Shown here: positions 7,948 through 14,833 of the stretch, in pieces
Position numbering within the stretch: position 1 is the stretch's first letter
Layout of the letters: every line of letters starts with the position of its first letter
Origin: Vulcanimicrobiia bacterium
GTDB taxonomy: Bacteria > Vulcanimicrobiota > Vulcanimicrobiia > Vulcanimicrobiales > Vulcanimicrobiaceae
Assembly (NCBI GenBank): GCA_025934645.1
Contig: JAICWY010000005.1
Location: 1-64,000, forward strand
Reading direction: 5' to 3'
Length of the DNA: 64,000 nt
Made by a program: the position numbers and the translations under genes
The notes under the pieces: model-generated
Database searches by the model: none
The model's input: the letters and a program-made list of their open reading frames with translations, nothing else
Told to the model about the DNA's origin: nothing

Positions 7948-9333
7948 ATGATGTCGCACGGAACCCGCCAGGCATATTTAGACGCCTTACTAGGGAATCC
8001 GTCCCCGCGGCCGATAGTTACACAGATGAAAGAAGCTACGGCGCGTTCGCACGAGCGCTTGCGCGAGGCCGCGCGGGCGCTGCACGATGCAGTCGTAGCG
8101 GGCGCCGCCGCGGGATCGCGAGCCGGTTGGGCTGCGCACGTTGGTGAAGTCGTACAGCAGCTCGGCTTGCATACCGCTTACATAGGCATCGTACACGGCG
8201 ACACTGCCTATGCGTGCGCCATCTTTCCTCAGCCGGCCGCGGGCACCGCCCTTTGGACGTTTGCGATGCGCGATACGCTTACCGGCTGGCTGTGCGAGCG
8301 ATCGGGCGGCGTTGCCGGTCTCACGGCGCTCGGCCGCGATCCGCGGTTCGCATCAACCATCGCGCACGTGCGCTCCGGCGGCGTTTCGGCATTCGCGGGC
8401 ATGCCGTTCCGCATCGGCGGGCGCCAAGGCTTCCTCGGACTCAACGGCTTTGCGGACCGGCCGCCGTTCAGTGCGAAAGAACTGGACGCCGTCGAACAGC
8501 TCGCAAGTGATTTGCGGCTGCTTTTCCAAACGCAGCTTACCGAACTGACGTCCATCGAGCGCGGTTCCATTGGCGACGCGGCGGAAGAAGAACGCTTGCG
8601 CACAGAACTCGCTGCAGCAGTACAGCGCGATGAGATGCTGCTGCACTATCAACCCTATTGGGATTTGCAGGAAGAGCGTATCACGGGACTCGAGGCGCTC
8701 GTGCGCTGGGACTCGCCGGCGCGCGGACTCGTCTCGCCTGCGGATTTCATTCCACTGGCGGAGCGCACGGGTTTGATCCGGCAAATCGGGTCGTCGGTGC
8801 GTCAAAAAGCTTTCGCGTACGCAGCCCGGGAAACGCCGGCGTGGGATATCGGCGTGAACCTCTCGCCGATGGAGATCGACGACCTGCTGCCTTCCCGGCT
8901 GCAGTCGGCAATGGAAGCGGCGCAGATCGACGCACGCCGCGTGATCGTCGAGATCACCGAGAGCACCGCCATGCAGACATCGGAGCGGATCCTGGGAGCC
9001 CTGCGGAAATGCCGCAGTCTCGGCGTGCGCATAGCGATCGACGACTTTGGCGCCGGCTATGCGAATGTCGAGTCTTTGAACCTCTTGCCGGTGGACATCG
9101 TGAAGATCGACCGCCACATTATCGGCGGATTGCCCGAAAACGGCGTCGATGCTGCAGTCGCGCGCGCGGCCATTGATATCGCGCGCTCCTACGGTGCCGA
9201 AGTCATCGCGGAAGGCGTGGAAACGCAGGACCAGCTCGAATGGCTACGCCTCCACGGCTGCACGAAGGTCCAGGGATACTTGATTTCCCGCCCGGTCGCT
9301 GCGCCCCACTGGAACCAAGTCGCAGGCCCATAA
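7948..9333 (+). CDS. GAF-EAL cyclic-di-GMP phosphodiesterase
   Basis: A 461-residue cytosolic protein with a GAF-like sensor domain (about 50-205) and an EAL domain (about 215-455). The EAL core is intact: LEAL near residue 248, VNLSPMEI, VEITEST, IDDFGAGYAN, VKIDRHI and IAEGVET, so hydrolysis of c-di-GMP to pGpG is expected. Two overlapping ATGs at 7948 and 7951 open the frame without a ribosome site. An alternative ATG at 8026 (MKEATARSHERL) follows a GCCGATAG string at 8010-8017 that resembles a sigma-28 minus 10 element, with TAGG 15 bases before it, so a shorter leaderless form is possible. Confidence 0.9.
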   Translation: MMSHGTRQAYLDALLGNPSPRPIVTQMKEATARSHERLREAARALHDAVVAGAAAGSRAGWAAHVGEVVQQLGLHTAYIGIVHGDTAYACAIFPQPAAGTALWTFAMRDTLTGWLCERSGGVAGLTALGRDPRFASTIAHVRSGGVSAFAGMPFRIGGRQGFLGLNGFADRPPFSAKELDAVEQLASDLRLLFQTQLTELTSIERGSIGDAAEEERLRTELAAAVQRDEMLLHYQPYWDLQEERITGLEALVRWDSPARGLVSPADFIPLAERTGLIRQIGSSVRQKAFAYAARETPAWDIGVNLSPMEIDDLLPSRLQSAMEAAQIDARRVIVEITESTAMQTSERILGALRKCRSLGVRIAIDDFGAGYANVESLNLLPVDIVKIDRHIIGGLPENGVDAAVARAAIDIARSYGAEVIAEGVETQDQLEWLRLHGCTKVQGYLISRPVAAPHWNQVAGP

Positions 9334-9378
9334 ATCCCTATGGCGGCGAGCGGGAAATGCGGTATTTTTTGAGTACCG

Positions 9379-10140
9379 ATGAAAAGCTTCCGTCCGCTCG
9401 CCGCTTCGCTTCTTGCTCTCGCGCTCCCGTTGCCGGCGCTGGCTCAACCCCATACGATCGCGCAGCTCGGAACCGCGCCGCTGATCGGACAGATTTCTTC
9501 TACGCCGCAGCTCAAGGGCGACGTAAGCCGGCAGCGCCGGCTTTTTGAGACCGCCGGCACCAAACTCGGTCTGTCTTCAGATGAATATGCGAAGTTTTCG
9601 GCGCGCATCGCGGCCGGAAATCTCGCATATGTAACGATTCCGCGCCATCTCGATGCAATGAGCTGGTCGAGCGGCGGAAACGTCTACGTTTTACACGACG
9701 TGATCATTCCGCGCAACACCAAGGGGTGGGAAGTCGATCTGCAAGAGAACGATCGGATCGTCGCACTTTTCGTGCCGGCACGCTGCGGAAATCTCTCGGT
9801 CGTGCGGCGTCCGCGTCCGCACATCGCGCAGGCGCCCGTGGTAAAAGCCGTCGCGTCGGCGCCCTCGCCGGGCCCAACGGCCGCTCCGGTTGCCGAGGCC
9901 CCCGCATTCGTTGCGCCTCAAGCGGCGCAGCCCACTCCGCCGCCGTATACCAGCGTAGCGGAAAGCACGCCGGCTCATCACTTCCGCTGGTGGCCGCTGC
10001 TGCTCGTCCCAATCGCTGCGATGCTGATCAACGGTCATGGCGGTTCGACAACCGGTCCAACGATCACGACTTCGACGCTGCCGCCGCCCGCGCCGACTCC
10101 GCCGCCGCTCGTGGGATGCACGCCGTCGCCGGCGCATTAA
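9379..10140 (+). CDS. Exported protein of unknown function with C-terminal membrane segment
   Basis: I do not recognise this 253-residue protein. Residues 1-22 are a clear Sec signal peptide (ASLLALALPLPALAQ). A folded region follows (about 25-150), with LSSDEYAKFSARIAAGNLAYV and a YVLHDVIIPRNTKGWEVDL stretch, then a Pro/Ala-rich linker (150-205), a hydrophobic segment (WWPLLLVPIAAMLING, about 210-226) and a Thr/Pro-rich tail with a single late Cys. The layout suggests a periplasmic domain anchored at its C-terminus. It stands alone between an EAL gene and a CAP-domain gene, and nothing in the context gives a function. Confidence 0.7.
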   Translation: MKSFRPLAASLLALALPLPALAQPHTIAQLGTAPLIGQISSTPQLKGDVSRQRRLFETAGTKLGLSSDEYAKFSARIAAGNLAYVTIPRHLDAMSWSSGGNVYVLHDVIIPRNTKGWEVDLQENDRIVALFVPARCGNLSVVRRPRPHIAQAPVVKAVASAPSPGPTAAPVAEAPAFVAPQAAQPTPPPYTSVAESTPAHHFRWWPLLLVPIAAMLINGHGGSTTGPTITTSTLPPPAPTPPPLVGCTPSPAH

Positions 10141-10195
10141 TCGAACTGGCCCGCGGCGCGTAAAAATCCCGCAGCAGCATGCCGATAATGAATTT

Positions 10196-10636
10196 ATGCA
10201 TGCATTGTTGCTTGCCGCCCTCGCCGTTTCCCAGGCGAACGCCGTTGTGCAGCGTGAAGCGCGCGCTGCGTCCGTCCTGTTCGAGCGGGTAAATCAAGAG
10301 CGCAAAGACGAGGGCTTGTCCCGGGTCGTTCTCGACCCGCTTCTGAGTCAAGCCGCGATCGAACACGTTGCCGATATGGCCCGCCACAACTATTTCGAAC
10401 ACACGTCACCGGGCGGAGTGACGCCATTCGAGCGTATGCGGCATTTCGGTTGCTCGTTTTCGTACGCCGGCGAGAATATCGCACTCGCCGACAGCGCAAT
10501 CCAAGCCGATCGCGCTCTTTTTAAAAGTGCACCTCATCGAGAGAACACGCTTAACGGGCGGTTTACACGCGTCGGCATCGCTGTTATGAGCGATGCCGAG
10601 GGACGCTTGCTGTTCGTCGAGGATTTTTCCGACTAG
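10196..10636 (+). CDS. CAP (SCP/PR1-like) domain secreted protein
   Basis: A 146-residue protein with a signal peptide (MHALLLAALAVSQANA) and a single CAP domain. The hallmark residues are visible: the VNQERKDEGL helix, the first His in IEHVADMARHNYFEHTSP and the GENIAL motif, with FTRVGIAVM near the end. Bacterial CAP proteins of the YkwD type are secreted or periplasmic with poorly known roles. The frame is open from 10037, but the upstream part is Arg-rich antisense-like sequence, so the start is set at ATG 10196 where the signal peptide begins. The usual C-terminal His-Glu cavity is partly preserved. Confidence 0.85.
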   Translation: MHALLLAALAVSQANAVVQREARAASVLFERVNQERKDEGLSRVVLDPLLSQAAIEHVADMARHNYFEHTSPGGVTPFERMRHFGCSFSYAGENIALADSAIQADRALFKSAPHRENTLNGRFTRVGIAVMSDAEGRLLFVEDFSD

Positions 10637-10652
10637 CTCGTACGCTTCGCTT

Positions 10653-11660
10653 TCACCATTGCGGCGGAGGCTCTTCCAACAGAATGCCGATCGCCAGAAT
10701 TGCAAGGAGCCAAAGCGGCATCGCGCGGTTAGGGCCCGGTACTCGAGCGCGGCGCGCGAAGAGATCGGGAACCGGGCGCCGTTCCCGCGCCAACAGCAGC
10801 GCGGCGTAAGGCAGAAACGTCACGCCGAACGGGCTCATGATCGATTTCCGGTAATAGTGCCACGCGCGCGCGATATCGCCCGTGACGCGGTGGTGCGAAC
10901 AGGCGAGCCGGTAGGCGTCGTTCTCGCAGCGTAAAATTGCCGGTATGCGCCTTGCGCGCGTATTCCAGGCCATCATCGCGCGGGCGACCTCGACGCCGGA
11001 TTCCACGTAGGTTTGCGTTTTGGATTGCGATTGCGGCGTGCTGTGCACGCGGTACGTCGCGACGTCCAAAAACCGGACCGGCAAATGCGAGGCCAGACGA
11101 TACGCAATCAGCGTCCATTCGCGGTGCGGCGGCAGATCGAGGAAGTACTCGATACCGACCTGCGCTGAGCGAAACGTTCCGCCGCACGAGGCGAGCCAAT
11201 TACGATGGCGCAATACCAGGCCGGCGTAATCCTTCGCGATGCGCGTGCTTTTGCGAAAGACGTGTTCTACGCGTCCGTCGCGGACGTATTCGCCGTTTGT
11301 GGCGACGCACGCGAGTTCCGGATTTGCGCGAAGGACGCGCGCGCGCAGTGCCAGTCCGCCCGGTAAGAACTCATCGTCGTCATCGAGGAACGTGAAAAAT
11401 TCGGTGCGCACCGCAAGGCGCCCGATGGCCGTCGCTTCGGCTTTACCGGCTTGTGGCTCCACGATACAGGTCAAGCGCCCGTCGTTTTGCAGCCGGGCGA
11501 GGATGGCGGGGTCCGGACAGGCCCCATTGACGACCACGACGCATTGCGAGTTTACGCCCTCTTGGGCGAAGACCGATGCAAGAGCCCGCTCGAGCAGCCG
11601 TGCCCTGGCCGGAGCAGCCGCCGTTCGAATGATCGTCGTGACGGATAAGGCCTCGCTCAC
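10653..11660 (-). CDS. Glycosyltransferase family 2 (GT-A fold)
   Basis: A 335-residue glycosyltransferase. The N-terminus has the GT2 nucleotide-sugar fold: VTTIIRTAAA, SVFAQEGVNSQCVVVVNG and a metal-binding FLDDDDEFLPGGL near residue 92. A HREWTLIAYRLA segment (about 180) serves as the acceptor-side ED-like motif. A hydrophobic helix (AMPLWLLAILAIGILL) at the very C-terminus may anchor the enzyme to the membrane. It would transfer a sugar from a nucleotide donor to a glycan or lipid; the substrate is unknown, and no other polysaccharide genes are adjacent. Confidence 0.85.
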   Translation of the reverse strand: MSEALSVTTIIRTAAAPARARLLERALASVFAQEGVNSQCVVVVNGACPDPAILARLQNDGRLTCIVEPQAGKAEATAIGRLAVRTEFFTFLDDDDEFLPGGLALRARVLRANPELACVATNGEYVRDGRVEHVFRKSTRIAKDYAGLVLRHRNWLASCGGTFRSAQVGIEYFLDLPPHREWTLIAYRLASHLPVRFLDVATYRVHSTPQSQSKTQTYVESGVEVARAMMAWNTRARRIPAILRCENDAYRLACSHHRVTGDIARAWHYYRKSIMSPFGVTFLPYAALLLARERRPVPDLFARRARVPGPNRAMPLWLLAILAIGILLEEPPPQW

Positions 11661-11729
11661 ATGCCTATCGTGCTGCTAGCGGACCATAAGGACAACGGCC
11701 TTTTGTAGGCGGGCCCTAGGGCGAATGTC

Positions 11730-12806
11730 CTACTTGAAGGCCATCGTCCAGTTGGTTTCCCACGTTACGCCACCGTCTTCCGAGAAGGCCTGCTCCCATC
11801 GCGGATGGGCCGTGCGGCAATCCAGCCATAAGTACCGCGCTAAGACCGGGCGGTCGCCGCAAACGTCTTCGCCGTAGAACTCGCCGCGGCCGCCGCTAAA
11901 GCCGCCGTGCACCGGCGCGAACAAGCAACCCGTGTCGCTGGTCGTCCAGTGAATGGTCCACCGCCGCAGAGCCAGATCCAGGGTGCGGATACTGCAGCCT
12001 TTGATGCCCCGCGCCGGGAACTCGAACTCATCGACGCTGAGGACGCCGTCCGCAAACGAGAATCCGCGATACCGCCCGCTCTCCACAAGCCAGTCCGTGC
12101 AGCCGGATAAGCGGGTGCGCAGCCGGCGGTGCTCGACCGTCCGGCTGCCCACGAGAAAATCAAAATCGCCGCGTTCACCCACAGCTTCCAATTGCATGCA
12201 CGAGCGGCGCGTCGGAATCAGGTGCGCAAGCTCATCCGGCGCCCGGCCAAATTGCTCCAATTGGGCGGGCTGTACTCCGTCCGTCAAGAGCACGACGGCG
12301 TGTTCGCCTTCACGGACCGGAAGGCGGGGAAACGTATTGCGCGCGTACTCGCTCACGAACGCGCCAATGATGAAAGCGCTCCGCGCGCGTTCCGCAAACG
12401 CTCGCGCTGCGTCTTTACTATCGAACAGATAGGTTGCAGCCAGGAGCGGGCCGCGGAATGTGCCGCGCTTGAGCGGCGCGTGACCCGAGGCCGCACGCAG
12501 CAACAGCACGTTGTCGGAATCGGCCATCGTGTCGTTGGCTTCATCGCGGTGAGTCTGCCATGCCGGACCGCCGTAAAATGCGCTTAGCGCGGCAAGCCGC
12601 GACTCCATATCGGCAAATGCGCGAATCCAGATGAAGCGGTCGGGACGGCCGGCATCGCGGAAGAGGCCGGGAAGCTCGATACCGGCGGCAAGCTGCGGCT
12701 CTACGAATGCCCGCTCGAATAACTCGATGAGATCGTCGCGCCGTCCGGGCCGCAACGTGTACTGACGCAGTTCGAAGATCATGCAAGGCGCGCCACCGGG
12801 TTCCAT
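11730..12806 (-). CDS. NIPSNAP domain protein with C-terminal lipocalin-like (DUF1579-type) half
   Basis: A two-part protein of about 358 residues. The first 200 residues hold one or two NIPSNAP-type ferredoxin-like repeats (MIFELRQYTLRPGRRDDLI, FIWIRAFADMESRLAALSAF). Residues 200-358 look like a calycin/DUF1579-type barrel (FDFLVGSRTVEHRRLR, ending EDGGVTWETNWTM). Start ATG 12806 lies 4 bases after GGAGG; ATGs at 12821 and 12782 are alternatives. It is divergent from the tetR gene, with two palindromic operators in between, so TetR probably represses it. A role in binding or transforming a small lipophilic molecule is inference. Confidence 0.75.
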   Translation of the reverse strand: MEPGGAPCMIFELRQYTLRPGRRDDLIELFERAFVEPQLAAGIELPGLFRDAGRPDRFIWIRAFADMESRLAALSAFYGGPAWQTHRDEANDTMADSDNVLLLRAASGHAPLKRGTFRGPLLAATYLFDSKDAARAFAERARSAFIIGAFVSEYARNTFPRLPVREGEHAVVLLTDGVQPAQLEQFGRAPDELAHLIPTRRSCMQLEAVGERGDFDFLVGSRTVEHRRLRTRLSGCTDWLVESGRYRGFSFADGVLSVDEFEFPARGIKGCSIRTLDLALRRWTIHWTTSDTGCLFAPVHGGFSGGRGEFYGEDVCGDRPVLARYLWLDCRTAHPRWEQAFSEDGGVTWETNWTMAFK

Positions 12807-12822
12807 GATGCCTCCAGCCAAA

Positions 12823-12838
12823 TAGGATGATTATCCTA
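12823..12838. promoter_or_regulatory. Probable TetR operator 1
   Basis: TAGGAT, four bases, ATCCTA: a perfect 6-bp inverted repeat just upstream of the divergent NIPSNAP gene. Its centre is 32 bp from that of the second copy at 12855, about three helical turns, so two TetR dimers could sit on the same face. Assignment to the adjacent regulator is by position. Confidence 0.65.
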
Positions 12839-12854
12839 GAGTTAACCGGAATAA

Positions 12855-12870
12855 TAGGACGGACATCCTA
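12855..12870. promoter_or_regulatory. Probable TetR operator 2
   Basis: TAGGAC, four bases, ATCCTA: the same palindrome as operator 1 with one mismatch, 21 bases upstream of the tetR start codon. Binding here would repress both tetR and the divergent NIPSNAP gene. Confidence 0.65.
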
Positions 12871-12890
12871 ATCTTGTCAATGAGGTTTTT

Positions 12891-13514
12891 GTGAAACCGG
12901 CACGCTCGAGGAAGAAACGCGCGTACGACCCCCAGCGCACACGCGGGCGGATTATCGCCGCCGCTGCGCGGCAGTTTCAATCGCGCGGGTATCACGCGAC
13001 CAGCATGCACGAAATCATGGAACTGGCCGGCGTGCCCGGCGGTTCCGTCTATCACTATTTTCCGACGAAAAAAAGTCTCGGGCTTGCCGTTATCGGTGAA
13101 GACGTCGCCGCTTCGATCGAAGAAACGTGGATGCGGCCGGTGCGCAACGCGCCCACCGCGCGTGAGGGAATCGCGCACGTCTTTCAATCGGTCGCGGATC
13201 AAATCGAGCGCGACGGGCGTGGCGTGACGGGTTGTCCGGTGAATAACCTCACGCTCGAACTCGCGTTGACGGACGCCGACTTTCAGGCCGCGTTGCGGCG
13301 CATCTTCGATGAATGGACAGAGGTCATCGCCGAGCGCATCCGCGCCGACCTTCAAGAGGGAAAGCTGCGCGGCATCGATCCGGACGAAACGGCGATCGCG
13401 ACGGTGGCGAATTTTTCCGGCGCCATGGCAATGGCGAAAGCCCGCCAAAGCGCCGAGCCCATCCGGGCCTGCGCGAAGCAAACGCTGCGGCTGCTGACTG
13501 CGGAGCGTTCTTGA
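12891..13514 (+). CDS. TetR/AcrR family transcriptional repressor
   Basis: A 207-residue regulator. Residues 15-65 are the TetR helix-turn-helix (RGRIIAAAARQFQSRGYHAT, then MHEIMELAGVPGGSVYHYFPTK), and the rest is an all-helical ligand and dimer domain of the TetR_C_16/AcrR C-terminal type with GCPVNNLTLELA near residue 115. The start GTG has TGAGG 5 bases upstream. Two TAGGA(T/C)-N4-ATCCTA palindromes lie between it and the divergent NIPSNAP gene, which makes that gene its likely target and points to autoregulation. The ligand is unknown. Confidence 0.9.
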   Translation: MKPARSRKKRAYDPQRTRGRIIAAAARQFQSRGYHATSMHEIMELAGVPGGSVYHYFPTKKSLGLAVIGEDVAASIEETWMRPVRNAPTAREGIAHVFQSVADQIERDGRGVTGCPVNNLTLELALTDADFQAALRRIFDEWTEVIAERIRADLQEGKLRGIDPDETAIATVANFSGAMAMAKARQSAEPIRACAKQTLRLLTAERS

Positions 13515-13543
13515 CGCGATGGATATATAGCTGTATAGTTATA

Positions 13544-13557
13544 TAACCAAATGGTTA
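13544..13557. promoter_or_regulatory. Probable ArsR-family operator
   Basis: TAACC-AAAT-GGTTA is a perfect inverted repeat in an AT-rich stretch (13530-13557) directly before the GAGGG ribosome site of the arsR gene. Such AT-rich palindromes over the promoter are typical autoregulatory sites of SdpR-like ArsR proteins. The specific pairing is inferred from position. Confidence 0.6.
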
Positions 13558-13573
13558 AGTGAGGGCGTAAATC

Positions 13574-13897
13574 GTGAGCGATCTGGACGCGGTCTTCGGC
13601 GCGCTGGCGGACCCGACGCGGCGGCGCATTGTGGAGCGGCTTGCGCGCAAACCGCTCACGGTGGGCGAAATCGCCGCGGAATTTCCGCTCACGCAACCGG
13701 CAATTTCGAAACACCTTCGCGTCCTCGAGACATCGGGCTTGCTCGAACGTAGAATCGAAGGACGCGTCCACTACTGTTCGATTTCACCGCAAACAATGCA
13801 AGAAGTTTTAAACTGGATTGAAGGGCAGCGCAAGTACTGGACCGGCGCACTCGACCGGCTCGAAGTGCTGCTTCAAAAGAACGAGAGGAAGAAGTGA
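13574..13897 (+). CDS. ArsR-family winged-helix regulator (SdpR-like)
   Basis: A 107-residue single-domain repressor. It reads FGALADPTRRRIVERLARKP then a recognition helix LTQPAISKHLRVLETSGLLE and a wing (RRIEGRVHYCSI). It lacks the CxC metal site of arsenic/cadmium sensors and resembles the subgroup always paired with an AHSA1/SRPBCC gene. GTG 13574 follows GAGGG at 13561-13565 by 8 bases. The downstream AHSA1 gene starts inside its stop (TGATG), so the two are translated together. A palindrome at 13544 suggests self-repression. Confidence 0.92.
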   Translation: MSDLDAVFGALADPTRRRIVERLARKPLTVGEIAAEFPLTQPAISKHLRVLETSGLLERRIEGRVHYCSISPQTMQEVLNWIEGQRKYWTGALDRLEVLLQKNERKK

Positions 13898-14337
13898 TGA
13901 TGCAAACCACTGTTCCCGCGCTGGTGATCCGGCGCACATTCGCCGCCTCGCCTCAGCGCGTCTACGACGCGTGGACCGATCCCGATCTCGCCAAAGAATT
14001 TTTATGTCCGGCCGGCGTGACCATCGGCGAAGTGAAGATGGACGTGCGCCCCGGCGGCGCGTACAAAATCGAGATGCTGCACGAAGATAAGGAGCCGTTC
14101 GTCGCCTACGGCACGTACAAGGAGGTCGTCCCCGCGTCGCGCCTGGTCATGAACTGGCAATGGCAAGAGGATAATCCGGCGGACGAGCATCCGACGCTGC
14201 TCACGGTCGAATTTCTGCCCCACGGCTCGGGAACCGAACTCATTCTCACCCACGAAAAATTGGCCAGTCTGGAGTCGCGCGAGAGTCACGAGCACGGTTG
14301 GACGACGCTGCTCGAGAAATTGGACGCGCTTCGCTAA
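13897..14337 (+). CDS. AHSA1/SRPBCC domain protein
   Basis: A 146-residue START-like (SRPBCC) helix-grip protein: VIRRTFAASPQRVYDAWTD at the start, AGVTIGEVKMDVRPGGAYKI, the strands FVAYGTYKEVVPASRLV, and a C-terminal helix HEHGWTTLLEKLDAL. The family forms a hydrophobic cavity and is commonly co-encoded with SdpR-like ArsR repressors; ligands are generally unknown. AGGA lies 7 bases before ATG 13897, which overlaps the arsR stop; ATG 13900 is equally possible. The DGPF/sigma module starts 88 bases downstream, and AHSA1 proteins are frequent neighbours of such modules. Confidence 0.88.
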   Translation: MMQTTVPALVIRRTFAASPQRVYDAWTDPDLAKEFLCPAGVTIGEVKMDVRPGGAYKIEMLHEDKEPFVAYGTYKEVVPASRLVMNWQWQEDNPADEHPTLLTVEFLPHGSGTELILTHEKLASLESRESHEHGWTTLLEKLDALR

Positions 14338-14361
14338 CCCCGAAAATCTTTTCCGGGCCCG

Positions 14362-14388
14362 TGTCGAAATCGCAGCTCTCCGTTCGTC
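14362..14388 (+). promoter_or_regulatory. Probable ECF42-type sigma promoter
   Basis: TGTCGA (14362-14367), 17 bases, then CGTC (14385-14388). As I recall the published ECF42 consensus, TGTCGA is the minus 35 and CG(A/T)C the minus 10 element. It stands upstream of the DGPF protein and its ECF42-like sigma gene, so autoregulation is likely. Confidence 0.55.
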
Positions 14389-14425
14389 GTGCTCGTAGAC
14401 GGCACCAAAAAAGGAGAGTTACCGA

Positions 14426-14833
14426 ATGCGATTTGTGGTTTTAGTGAAGGCCACTGCCGAAAGCGAAGCGGGCGTTCTGCCGACGCGGGAAATGCTCGAA
14501 GAGATGGGGCGATTCAACGACGACCTCATCCGCGACGGCGTCATGCTCGCCGGCGAAGGTCTGCAAGCGTCATCCAAAGGCGCGCGCTTGAAATTCACCG
14601 GCGGCGCGGCCACCGTTAGCGACGGCCCCTTTGCAGAAACGAAGGAACTCGTCGCAGGGTTCTGGATCGTGCAAGGCAAGTCGAAAGAAGAAGTTGTCGA
14701 GCGTTTCAAGCGCGCGCCGTTCGAAGAAGCCGAGATCGAGATCCGCCAGATCTTCGAGGCCGAAGATTTCGGCGACAATCTTTCCGAAGAGATGCGCGCG
14801 CGAGACGAGCGCCTGCGGGGCTCCGCTCATTAA
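14426..14833 (+). CDS. YCII/DGPF domain protein
   Basis: A 135-residue protein of the YCII-related (DGPF) family, with MRFVVLVKATAESEAG at the start and the family signature DGPFAETKELVAGFWIV near residues 68-86. YCII domains are ferredoxin-like with a conserved His-Asp pair in some members; most DGPF proteins have no known function. ATG 14426 follows AAAAGGAG. The ECF sigma gene overlaps its stop, and an ECF42-like promoter lies 38 bases upstream of the ATG, forming the standard DGPF-sigma pair. Confidence 0.92.
   Translation: MRFVVLVKATAESEAGVLPTREMLEEMGRFNDDLIRDGVMLAGEGLQASSKGARLKFTGGAATVSDGPFAETKELVAGFWIVQGKSKEEVVERFKRAPFEEAEIEIRQIFEAEDFGDNLSEEMRARDERLRGSAH

Noticed and set aside
10037-10195. 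CAP protein N-terminal extension to ATG 10037
   Set aside because: The extension is Arg-rich, overlaps the upstream gene in another frame, and would bury the signal peptide that begins at 10196.
14631-14828. ECF42 sigma start at the upstream ATG 14631
   Set aside because: This would add 66 Lys/Arg/Ser-rich residues encoded in a shifted frame of the DGPF gene and unlike any sigma factor N-terminus.
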